Assembly (NCBI GenBank): GCA_031553395.1
Contig: JAVBLR010000001.1
Location: 1-64,000, forward strand
Reading direction: 5' to 3'
DNA from: WRGA01 sp031553395
GTDB lineage: Bacteria; Bacteroidota; Bacteroidia; Bacteroidales; WRGA01
Length of the DNA: 64,000 nucleotides
Shown here: positions 25,522 to 34,600 of the stretch, piece after piece
Position numbering within the stretch: position 1 is the stretch's first letter
Layout of the letters: every line of letters starts with the position of its first letter
Program-made: the position numbers and the translations under genes
Notes under the pieces: generated by a model
The model's input: only the letters and a program-made list of their open reading frames with translations
What the model was told of the DNA's origin: nothing
The model's database searches: none

Positions 25522-27165
25522 TTAATATTTTATTTTTTTCTTATCCGGAGCTCCTTTTGGGAAGTTTTCGCCTGAATTTAACTCGGTTATTGCCCTTAAA
25601 ATGGTTTTATCATTTCGTTGCAAAATAGGATAAAAACCATTATCACCAAATTGATTCCGGATAATGTAGGCGTATAACTGGTTCTGCAAAACAGAAGCAG
25701 ATATATTAATCAGCATCGGACGTCTTTTCACACCTTTAGTTTCGGCATAGGAAACCAATCCTTCCAATAAGTCTTGCTTTTCCAAGAAAGCCAACAATTG
25801 CTTGTAATCTTTGAATTCGCTTAATGTTTTCCGGTTTTTATCCGAATATTGGAATGCATATTGATACAAAATACCTTGATTGATAATTGTGTGAAAGTAA
25901 GATGTAGATCCAACAGTATCACGGGGAACAAAGATATCCGGCATGATTCCGCCACCGCCGTAAACAGTTCGTCCGGATGTTGTTTTGTACTCTAATTTTT
26001 TATCTTGCTTGATACTATCCTGAGAATCGAATTCTCCATGTTTATACCGGTTGATAATATCCATTTCGTAATTACCGTCGGCTCCGTTTTCATAATATTT
26101 CTGAATGCATCTTCCAGCAGGAGTATAATATCTTGCAATAGTTAAACGAACAGCTGAACCATCACTCAATTCAATTTGCTGTTGTACCAATCCTTTTCCG
26201 AAAGAACGACGTCCAATTATTAATCCACGGTCGTTATCCTGAATGGCTCCGGCAAAAATCTCACTGGCTGAGGCAGAAAACTCATCAATCAGTACAATTA
26301 GCGGAACATTTTGACAAGAACCATATCCATCAGCATAGAATTTTTCCACAGGATAAGCTTTGCCTTTTGTATAAACAATCAAACTTCCTTCAGGAAGAAA
26401 TTCATTTATCATAGCTATAGCAGCTTCCATGTATCCACCACTATTTTCCCGCAAATCAATAACCAATTTGTTGCAATTTTCCTTTTGTGTCAGGCTGATG
26501 ATACCATTCATAAATTCTTTATAGGTATTCCGTCCGAATTGCCTTATTTTAATGTAACCGATACCATCAGCCACTTTGTAGGCAACATCAACACTTTGCA
26601 CAGGAATATCATCGCGGGTAATTTCTACTTTTAATAAATCTTTGGCAGAACTGCGTTTAATTCCCAATCTAACAATTGACTTTTTTGGTCCGCGGAGTTT
26701 TTTTACCACTTTTTCGTAGGTAACGTTCTTACCAACAAAAACCGTATCATTTACTTCAATTATGCGGTCGCCGGGTTGAAGCCCTACTTTTTCCGAAGGG
26801 CCTCCACCAATAACACTTACAATGTTAACCGTATCTTCCTGAATAGTAAATTGAACACCAATTCCGCTGAAATGTCCTTCCAAATCGCTGGTGGCATCTT
26901 CCAAATCCTGTGCCGGAATATATACCGAATGGGGATCCAGTCCTTTTAATATGTCGGGAATCGCATTTTCTACCAATTGATTTACACTAACAGTATCTAC
27001 GTATTGTTTATCAATTAGATACAATAATGAATTAATTTTATCACCTGGAAAAACATTTTTTAGTTTTCCTATGGGTAATTTATACCAATTCACACCAATC
27101 AATACTCCAATGATAATACCAATAATTACAAAAAGTACTACACGTAACGAAGAATTGCTTTTCAT
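25522..27165 (-). CDS. S41-family carboxy-terminal processing protease (CtpA-like)
   Basis: 547 residues from the ATG at 27165; an in-frame TTG seven codons earlier is less likely. One N-terminal membrane anchor (about 8-28), a PDZ domain (about 90-175) and the S41 catalytic domain with the SASASE serine motif and the lysine in RRSFGKGLVQ, about 26 residues apart. A C-terminal extension of about 170 residues is usual in Bacteroidetes. It acts in the periplasm on protein C termini. It lies four bases from the dCMP deaminase gene. Confidence 0.93.
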   Translation of the reverse strand: MKSNSSLRVVLFVIIGIIIGVLIGVNWYKLPIGKLKNVFPGDKINSLLYLIDKQYVDTVSVNQLVENAIPDILKGLDPHSVYIPAQDLEDATSDLEGHFSGIGVQFTIQEDTVNIVSVIGGGPSEKVGLQPGDRIIEVNDTVFVGKNVTYEKVVKKLRGPKKSIVRLGIKRSSAKDLLKVEITRDDIPVQSVDVAYKVADGIGYIKIRQFGRNTYKEFMNGIISLTQKENCNKLVIDLRENSGGYMEAAIAMINEFLPEGSLIVYTKGKAYPVEKFYADGYGSCQNVPLIVLIDEFSASASEIFAGAIQDNDRGLIIGRRSFGKGLVQQQIELSDGSAVRLTIARYYTPAGRCIQKYYENGADGNYEMDIINRYKHGEFDSQDSIKQDKKLEYKTTSGRTVYGGGGIMPDIFVPRDTVGSTSYFHTIINQGILYQYAFQYSDKNRKTLSEFKDYKQLLAFLEKQDLLEGLVSYAETKGVKRRPMLINISASVLQNQLYAYIIRNQFGDNGFYPILQRNDKTILRAITELNSGENFPKGAPDKKKIKY

Positions 27166-27190
27166 ATGTTTATTGTTCTTGTTCAAAAAT

Positions 27191-27622
27191 TTAATAATTG
27201 TTTTCTAATTCAACAAAATCAACGGTTATTTCAGCTCTTTTCAATAAATTAATACCATCTTCCAACCGGTATTTTTCGGAATAAACTACACGTTTTATCC
27301 CTGATTGTATGATTAATTTGGAACATTCGATGCATGGAGCTGCGGTTACATATAATGTTGCACCTTCACTGCTGTTGTTGGAACGGGCTACTTTTGTAAT
27401 AGCATTTGCTTCGGCATGAAGGACATACGGTTTTGTTATATTATTTTCATCTTCACAAATATTTTCAAATCCGGAAGGTGTTCCATTATATCCGTCGGAA
27501 ATAATCATTTTGTCTTTTACCAAAAGCGCTCCGACTTTGCGGCGTATACAATATGAATTTTCCGCCCAAATCCGAGCCATTCGTAAATAACGTAAATCCA
27601 AAACCTTTTGTTTGTCAGTCAT
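27191..27622 (-). CDS. Deoxycytidylate (dCMP) deaminase / ComEB family
   Basis: 143 residues. Zinc-binding motifs HAEANAI and PCIECSKLII are those of the cytidine/deoxycytidylate deaminase family, and the N-terminal RRKVGALLVKD matches dCMP deaminases. It makes dUMP for thymidylate synthesis. Its close coupling to the S41 protease is seen in other Bacteroidetes. Confidence 0.92.
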   Translation of the reverse strand: MTDKQKVLDLRYLRMARIWAENSYCIRRKVGALLVKDKMIISDGYNGTPSGFENICEDENNITKPYVLHAEANAITKVARSNNSSEGATLYVTAAPCIECSKLIIQSGIKRVVYSEKYRLEDGINLLKRAEITVDFVELENNY

Positions 27623-27624
27623 TG

Positions 27625-27682
27625 TTATTGGTTATATAGTTATTGGTAGATTTGTTTAAAAAACAAATAACGAATAACAAGC
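27625..27682. repeat. AT-rich inverted repeat, cysS-dCMP deaminase gap
   Basis: ATTTGTTT and AAACAAAT (about 27650-27668) pair around a three-base loop, nested in GTTATT words on the left and AATAAC words on the right. Same family as the gaps in the mur cluster. Confidence 0.55.
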
Positions 27683-27683
27683 A

Positions 27684-29162
27684 TCAATTAAGTTTCCATT
27701 CAAATCCGTCTTTGGTATCTTTGATTTCAAATCCAAAAGCGGTTAATTGATTGCGTATATTGTCAGATGTAGCCCAATCTTTCCGTTGTTTGGCTTCCTG
27801 ACGCATATCCAATAATAAATCAATAGCTTTTTTATATGCTTCGTTATTGGACGAATCCATCATTTCTCCCGATTTTACACCTAAAATATCATTGAAGAAT
27901 AACTTGTAAACAGCTTTCAATTCTGATAAATCATTTCCGGAGATACTGCCGTTTCCTGCAGCAATTGAATTTATAGCACGCGCCGCATCGAATAAATGAG
28001 AAATAACGATCGGTGTATTCAAATCATCGTTCATTGCTTCGTAGCATTTATCTTTCAATCCGGTAACATCAATGTTTTCAGATGTTTTTGCAGGTTGTAA
28101 CTTATTTAATTTGCTGAAAGCATCATATAAACGTTGCAATCCTTTTTCCGATGCTTGCAAAGCCTCGTTACTGAAATCAAGAGTACTTCTGTAATGTGCC
28201 TGCAAAATGAAAAAACGGATAGTCATCGGACTATAGGCCTGCTCCAATAATTTATGTGTTCCTGTAAATAATTCATCCAGTGTGATAAAATTACCCAACG
28301 ATTTTCCCATTTTTTGTCCGTTGATGGTAATCATATTATTGTGCATCCAATAATGAACCGATTCTTTTCCTAATGCAGCAACCGATTGCGCTATTTCACA
28401 TTCGTGATGAGGAAACATCAAATCCATTCCTCCGCCGTGAATGTCGAATTCTTGTCCTAAATATTTGGTTCCCATCGCAGAACATTCCAAATGCCAACCG
28501 GGGAAGCCTTCGCTCCAAGGTGATGGCCAACGCATGATATGTTCGGGAGAAGCTTTTTTCCACAAAGCAAAATCTACACCATTGTGCTTTTCTTCCTGCC
28601 CGTCTAATTGGCGGGTTGAATTCAGCATATCTTCGATATTCCGGCCGGATAATTTTCCGTAATGATAATCTTTGTTGTATTTTTCCACATCAAAATACAC
28701 CGAACCATTGCTTTCATACGCATAACCATGGTCTAGTATTTCCTGAATAAATTGAATTTGCTCAATAATATGCCCGGATGCATGTGGTTCGATACTTGGA
28801 GGCAATACATTCAGTTCTTCCATCGATTTGTGGTAACGATTGAGGTAATATTGAACAACCTCCATTGGTTCCAATTCTTCAACACGTGCTTTCTTAGCAA
28901 TCTTGTCTTCTCCACTGTCGGCATCATTTTCCAAATGACCTACGTCTGTGATATTTCGTACATAGCGTACTTTATATCCCAAATGGGTAAGATAACGAAA
29001 CAATATATCGAATGTAATGGCAGGCCTTGCATGTCCGAGGTGTGCATCACCGTAAACCGTAGGGCCACATACATACATGCCAACATGTGGCGAATGTATC
29101 GGTTTGAAAACTTCTTTTTTTCTCGTTAAAGTATTGTAAATAAGCAGTTGTTGAGCAATCAT
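27684..29162 (-). CDS. cysS: Cysteinyl-tRNA synthetase
   Basis: 492 residues from the ATG at 29162 (MIAQQLLIYNTLTRKK). The frame is open 57 codons upstream, but that extension overlaps the promoter and the end of tamL and has no homology. HIGH motif as HLGH (in GDAHLGHARP), zinc ligands in CGPTVYG, WHLECSAM and HHECE, and a KMGKS loop (KMSKS variant common in this group). A TACTTTTG element at 29184-29191 on the minus strand is well placed as promoter. Confidence 0.96.
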   Translation of the reverse strand: MIAQQLLIYNTLTRKKEVFKPIHSPHVGMYVCGPTVYGDAHLGHARPAITFDILFRYLTHLGYKVRYVRNITDVGHLENDADSGEDKIAKKARVEELEPMEVVQYYLNRYHKSMEELNVLPPSIEPHASGHIIEQIQFIQEILDHGYAYESNGSVYFDVEKYNKDYHYGKLSGRNIEDMLNSTRQLDGQEEKHNGVDFALWKKASPEHIMRWPSPWSEGFPGWHLECSAMGTKYLGQEFDIHGGGMDLMFPHHECEIAQSVAALGKESVHYWMHNNMITINGQKMGKSLGNFITLDELFTGTHKLLEQAYSPMTIRFFILQAHYRSTLDFSNEALQASEKGLQRLYDAFSKLNKLQPAKTSENIDVTGLKDKCYEAMNDDLNTPIVISHLFDAARAINSIAAGNGSISGNDLSELKAVYKLFFNDILGVKSGEMMDSSNNEAYKKAIDLLLDMRQEAKQRKDWATSDNIRNQLTAFGFEIKDTKDGFEWKLN

Positions 29163-29183
29163 TCTTGTTGATTTTTGGGGTAG

Positions 29184-29191
29184 CAAAAGTA
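29184..29191 (-). promoter_or_regulatory. Putative -7 element, cysS
   Basis: TACTTTTG on the minus strand matches TAnnTTTG, 22 bases before the chosen cysS ATG. It lies inside the spurious upstream extension of the frame and supports the shorter start. Confidence 0.5.
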
Positions 29192-29263
29192 ATATAAAAA
29201 ATCTAATTTTTAAAGTTTTAAGTGTGATTTTAAAAGCCTTCGGCACAATTGTTGAAATTGCCA

Positions 29264-31636
29264 TCAAAACGGATATCCGATTGCAAAATGAAAAGCCAAA
29301 TCGTATTTGTAGTTGAAATGAGGTAATCGCCAACGATCTCCACCGGTTTGAGCGGGATCGAATAATTTCATTCCGGTGTCGAAACGAAGCACAAGGAAGT
29401 CTAAATCAAATCGGAAGCCTAATCCCCAAGCTAAAGCTATTTGTTTGTAAAAACTATTTAAACGGAATTGTCCTCCGGGTTGATTGTCATAATTCCGTAA
29501 TGTCCAGATATTTCCGGCATCTACGAATGCCGCTAATTGAAAAGGTCCAACCAACATACTTCGATATTCTATGCTGAGGTCTAATTTTAAATCACCCGAT
29601 TGATTCATAAAATCGGTAACACCTTGATTGTTGTAACTTCCCGGTCCCAATTGCCTTGTACTCCATCCTCTCACACTATTGGATCCTCCGGAATAATATC
29701 TTTTTTCATAAGGCAAAACGATAGAATTAAGGTAAGGATAAGCAGCGCCGATTGAAGTATGTATAGCAACCGAATTTTTCTTATCAATGGAAAAACTTCT
29801 TGAAAAATCGAAATCTCCTTTTACATATTGGGCAAAAGGATTATTGAATATTTCGTAATATCCGGTGCTGTCACGTTTTGCTCCGAATAATTTGCAAGCT
29901 CCATAAAAAAGGTTCCCTGCAAATTCTACTCCTGCACGGATCGTATAAAAATCTTTCGATTTTACATTTCTGTTTTGAGAAGTATATACAAAATTATATG
30001 CTGTACGGTAAATAAATTGATTTTCATAACTGTATTTAAGCATCTGATTATTTGGGTTATTCATTACACTATCCTCAAATTCCTGCGATACTTGGGGCAT
30101 TGCCACATAATTTATATCGATGATGTCTAACGTGTGAGTTAGTCGGTTTCTGAGGGTTGTCCATTTATATCTTAATCCTGTGTTAAAAAATATCCGTTGG
30201 TATTCGGGGCGTAACTGATTGTCAAAACTAAATCGTATATCAGTCGAACCTTGCCTTTCTTTTAATTTGGGTATTTTGACTAAAAAGCGTGGAAATGTGA
30301 CTCCTGTTTCTATACCGTATTCGTAATAATTTTCGTTTAATAAATCTGTAGATGTACTTCCTGTAACTGCTTCGTAAGCGCCACGCAACTTAATCCGAAA
30401 TGTTTCGGCTCCATTAAAAAGATTCCAATGTTGATAACTGACAGTTGCCCCGATTCCCAAATCTCCGGCAGAGTTTGTTCCTTCGAGAGTTGTTTGTATC
30501 CAATGGATGTTTCCAGGATTGATGCTTATGTAACAATTTAATTGAGCGCTATCATTTACTTGTACTTCCTGGAATTGTATATTAACCTGTCTTACACAAT
30601 TTAAAGCTGATAAAGAACTGTGTGTAAGTTCAACCAATCTTTCATTGTAATAAGAACCAGGCCTGATATAACAATTACTTAATATTATTTTGGGTTTGAG
30701 AAATTTTGTTTTATTGTAATATATGGTTGTTTTACCGCGAATTACGGTATCTCTTTCATGGTGGCTAATATAAGTTGTATCAGCTATATTGCGTTCGCTG
30801 GTTATAAAAACCCGGTTTATTTTGTAGGCTTTGTAATTTGCAGATGCAATATTGCCTGAATCTTTTGTTGTTACAGGAGGAAGCAATGTGAGGTTTAATT
30901 TGGCCGAATGTGAATTAATTGTAGTATCAGCAACATATTGGAACGATTCTTTTCCAAATGAATAATACCCATGATTGCGCAAAGATGACGTAATTGTTTC
31001 CAATCGTTTTTCCAATTCTTCCTGATTAAGGATATTATTTTTTTCAATCGGACTTCTTTTTAGTGTACGATTGGCTAAATTTGCAATAGCAGTATCTTTT
31101 ATATCTAATTTAAAACTTTCGATTGTATAAGGAGTACCTGCGTTTATGTCGTATATCAGTTTTAGTTTGCGGTCTTTTATTTCATCCTTAAGATTTACTC
31201 TTGCATCCAAATAGCCCCAATTAGATAATTGTAACTGCATTTGTTGAGCCGAATATTTAGCCTTTGCTTGATTATAAATAACAGGCGCTTCTCCCATTTT
31301 CCGGGAAAATTTTTGAAAAAGATTTTTAGAAGAATCATTTTTTACCCAATAATTATAAATGAATAAGCGGGTTTTTGATAACCCGAATAGTTTACTGTTG
31401 GGTTGTTGTGTAACAAAATCCATCATGTCGGATGTTGATATTTTTTTATTGTCGCTGGCTATTTCTACTTTATCAAGCAAATATTGCCCTTCAGGAATCT
31501 TTTTCGTTGAAGAACAAGAAATAATTAAAAAGGCAAAAGGCAAAAGGCAAAAGGCAAAAGAAATTGCACTAAAAGCATCCTTCGCCTTTTGCCTTTTGCC
31601 CTTTACCCAATATGTGTATTTGAAGTGTTTGTTCAC
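29264..31636 (-). CDS. tamL: TamL: lipoprotein member of the TamA/BamA family
   Basis: 790 residues. Signal peptide with lipobox LIISC (Cys41), POTRA-like region (about 45-380) and a C-terminal 16-stranded barrel with SGGSNSVRGWSTRQLGPG (the Omp85 RGW/RGF loop) near 660. In Bacteroidetes the TamA partner of TamB is this lipoprotein form. The start is a GTG that overlaps the tamB TGA stop (GTGA), implying translational coupling. Unusually, residues 12-19 (KGKRQKAK) and 25-37 (the hydrophobic part) are encoded by the two arms of a GGCAAAA inverted repeat (31532-31600). No other start gives a usable signal peptide. Confidence 0.9.
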   Translation of the reverse strand: MNKHFKYTYWVKGKRQKAKDAFSAISFAFCLLPFAFLIISCSSTKKIPEGQYLLDKVEIASDNKKISTSDMMDFVTQQPNSKLFGLSKTRLFIYNYWVKNDSSKNLFQKFSRKMGEAPVIYNQAKAKYSAQQMQLQLSNWGYLDARVNLKDEIKDRKLKLIYDINAGTPYTIESFKLDIKDTAIANLANRTLKRSPIEKNNILNQEELEKRLETITSSLRNHGYYSFGKESFQYVADTTINSHSAKLNLTLLPPVTTKDSGNIASANYKAYKINRVFITSERNIADTTYISHHERDTVIRGKTTIYYNKTKFLKPKIILSNCYIRPGSYYNERLVELTHSSLSALNCVRQVNIQFQEVQVNDSAQLNCYISINPGNIHWIQTTLEGTNSAGDLGIGATVSYQHWNLFNGAETFRIKLRGAYEAVTGSTSTDLLNENYYEYGIETGVTFPRFLVKIPKLKERQGSTDIRFSFDNQLRPEYQRIFFNTGLRYKWTTLRNRLTHTLDIIDINYVAMPQVSQEFEDSVMNNPNNQMLKYSYENQFIYRTAYNFVYTSQNRNVKSKDFYTIRAGVEFAGNLFYGACKLFGAKRDSTGYYEIFNNPFAQYVKGDFDFSRSFSIDKKNSVAIHTSIGAAYPYLNSIVLPYEKRYYSGGSNSVRGWSTRQLGPGSYNNQGVTDFMNQSGDLKLDLSIEYRSMLVGPFQLAAFVDAGNIWTLRNYDNQPGGQFRLNSFYKQIALAWGLGFRFDLDFLVLRFDTGMKLFDPAQTGGDRWRLPHFNYKYDLAFHFAIGYPF
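31532..31600. repeat. GGCAAAA heptamer inverted repeat inside tamL
   Basis: Four near-tandem GGCAAAA units start at 31532, 31539, 31546 and 31553. The complementary arm at 31584-31600 (GCCTTTTGCCTTTTGCC) pairs perfectly over 17 bases with 31532-31548 or the register one heptamer later. The loop is about 30 bases. The element is wholly within the first 35 codons of tamL. Confidence 0.9.
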
Positions 31637-34600
31637 TTTTTTTGCTTTTGAGGTTTGAAAAGGTTTTTGAAGAAACGGGATTCTTTGGTATAAACAAAAC
31701 CAACACCTTGCGTAGTTGGCGACTTTTCATAATATTGGTCATTGGTTTTATTATACGCTTTCAACCGGAGGCTTCCCGAACGATTTAATTTTAATTCGGC
31801 ATCAAAATCCCCGATAAAATTACTATTAGTTGTTGTATTTGTATTATCATAGCCAAGATTTGTATTTAAAATCAGGCGATTATTAAAGAGTTGTGTAGAT
31901 ACGGATATATCCATTTCAAGTTCGGATGCATCACCTTGAGCAGAATTGATGTTGGTACCGATAGTCCAGTTTTTTCCTAAAACACCCGAAACAAGCCCGT
32001 TTAAAGTTGAAGATAACGTAGAAGATGCAACCGACGACCACAGAGAATTGTTTGATTTTGCCGCAGTTGCATAATCCGGAGCATAAAACGAGCCGAGTGC
32101 CAAAAGATATGCAAATTCCCTGATCATTATATCGTTGTTATTAATATAGCTTTTCATTTTTTGCTCGATATCATCGCTAAGATCAGGAAGTTGAATGTCG
32201 TAGCTAATATCCATTTTATCCATATTTCCCTTAATATTCAACACACAATGAACATTTGTCCGGGAAGTGCGCATATCAGTTGTAAAACTTTGGTCTAATG
32301 TTCCCAAATCGGCTTTAACAGCATAATACGCCGTTATATCAAATTTTGCTTTCATTGGATCTCCGTTGAAGATAACCTTACTTCCTTCGTTTATTGTAAA
32401 CTTCTTCTTGGAAATGCCTTTTAAAGAAATAACGCAATCTCCTTTTGAAATGGTGTAATCCCCGAAAATATTCATCGCTGAAGTTGCCATATTATAATTC
32501 ATCCGGATGTTTCCTGTTCCGTTGACTGAAGCGTTGTCGGTCATACTTGGATCGAGGAATACGGTAAACAACATATCGGGAGTAATATTCAGTGTCATAT
32601 TCAAGTCAATGGGAAAAGTCGAATCCGGTTTTTTCTCTTCTTCCTGTTCCTTTTTTTCTTCTTCTGTCCGTTTATCCAGAAAAACAAGGCTTTTATATTC
32701 CGTAGCAGTGGTATTGGAAGGCAATATAACTGCAATTTTGGAGTCGGAACTATTCTGAAGTCTCAAACCCACTTTTACTCCGGCATCTGTGCCCGAAGCA
32801 TTGATATTTCCCGATAATTTTACTAATCCGTAAAATAAACTATCCTTTTTTTCCATTGTGTTGAGAACCAGAAAATCATTCATCTTCATGGAAAGGTCGT
32901 ATGATAAATTTTTGAAATTCTGGTGATTAACTTTACAATCGATGTAAGCCGTTTTGCCATTACTATCTTTAATTGCCAAATTACGGATATCCAATCGGGT
33001 AGGAGATATCGCTATTGTATCAGACAGAGAATAGGTTACATTTGTAAAGTCAATTCCAAAACGGGTATTATCAGCATATATAAATCCATTGATATAAGGA
33101 TCGGATAATTTGCCTTTTACTGTTAATACGGAACTGATATTTCCTCCTAAATCATGTAATGTTCCTTTGAGAAAAGGTTGCAGCCAAGCTACTTCAAAAT
33201 CTTTAAGATCAACATTTATATTCAACGAATCTTTTAAAGGATAAATATTTCCTTCGATTGTTGAATTATCATTATTGGTGCGTTCAAGTATTGATTTTAG
33301 AGCTATTCCTCCTTTATTACTATCCCAATCACTGTCTGTAATTAAGTTTCCTATTATATCATTATTCAATGTGATATTGTTGATACTGAATTTCTTTGTG
33401 AATATATTCGGATTTCCGGTAGTTCCGGAAATATCTATTTTTCCATCGGCTAATCCTCCGATATTCAGGTCTAATCCTATTGTTTTGGCAATCGTATTCA
33501 AATTTATTTTATTGATATTTACCGCCAGTGTATCCGTTCCGGTTGACGAATAAATGCCGTTTGCCTGAATATATTCATCCGAAGTTTGTTCTATTCTGAA
33601 TTTATTAATGATAAATTTGTCATCCTCAATATTTATGGTTGATGAAGGAATTCTCAACGCCAGGTTATTAACATTTACATTCGATGGATGGATAGCCATT
33701 GTTATTTTCAATGGTAATTTTTCTGATAAACGGCTGAACAATGCAGTTAAATGAATATCTCCTTTTAATCTGAAATCGCTCTTTGGATTATCAAAATTCA
33801 GGTTTAAAGAAGTACTATCATGCATTGTTACTCCAGACAATTCGAATAACAAAGGAATATTTTCTTTATCCGGCATATTTCCTTTCAAAGAGAGATTCAA
33901 AGGCCCCTGTTTATTCGAAATATTCAAAACAATATCATTAAACAGAGTCCCTCCGGCATTAAGTTGTGGAAAGTTGCCCAAACATTCGATATCATTATTC
34001 ATATCATTCAGGGAAATATGGATGGAGGATTCCTTCATCAATGTAAACGGAAGATCAAAAATTTGAGTTAATTTATCTGTATTTTTGCATGTTATGGTTG
34101 CCGTAAAATTATTTTCTCCCGGTTTTATTATCTTATTTTGGGTTGAAAAAATAGATGGGAAATACTCATTTAAGGAGTTTTGAATATACATACTTAGTGT
34201 TGAAAAGGATATTTTTCCGGATATTTCTCCATTTAATATGTCGCTTGTGAGTGATAATTTCCGATCTTCATTGTCCTCAAATCCAGCAATAATAGTAAGT
34301 GGCGTTGTGGTTTCAAAACGTTGCTTTTCGGTCAAAAACAGGAGACTGTCTACTTTTATATTTCCAGTAATATTATCCAGATTATCACCTTGAATATCGG
34401 CTTCCAAAGCTAAAGACAAATTACTATCAGGATAACCAGGCAATAGATTCAGTTTGTCCAATAATACGTTTTTAGCACTTAATGTTGCTTTTATGGCAGG
34501 CAGTTTTTTTGAAAGATCGGCAGAAGCATTTAGTGTCAATTTTCCAAACGGATCGTTCATTTTTAAATTTGCTGTGTACATATTTTGTTTGGCGGAAGCA

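Noticed and set aside
27684..29162. KMGKS instead of KMSKS in cysteinyl-tRNA synthetase
   Set aside because: This variant is, to my knowledge, usual in Bacteroidetes CysS; all other motifs and zinc ligands are present, so it is not a sign of decay.
29163..29333. N-terminal extension of cysS
   Set aside because: The added 57 codons cover the likely promoter (29184-29191) and overlap the end of tamL. The ATG at 29162 gives the normal family start.
31532..31600. Possible CRISPR-like or tandem array of GGCAAAA units
   Set aside because: Units are seven bases, directly adjacent and without spacers, and an inverted arm follows. This is a hairpin repeat, not a CRISPR array.
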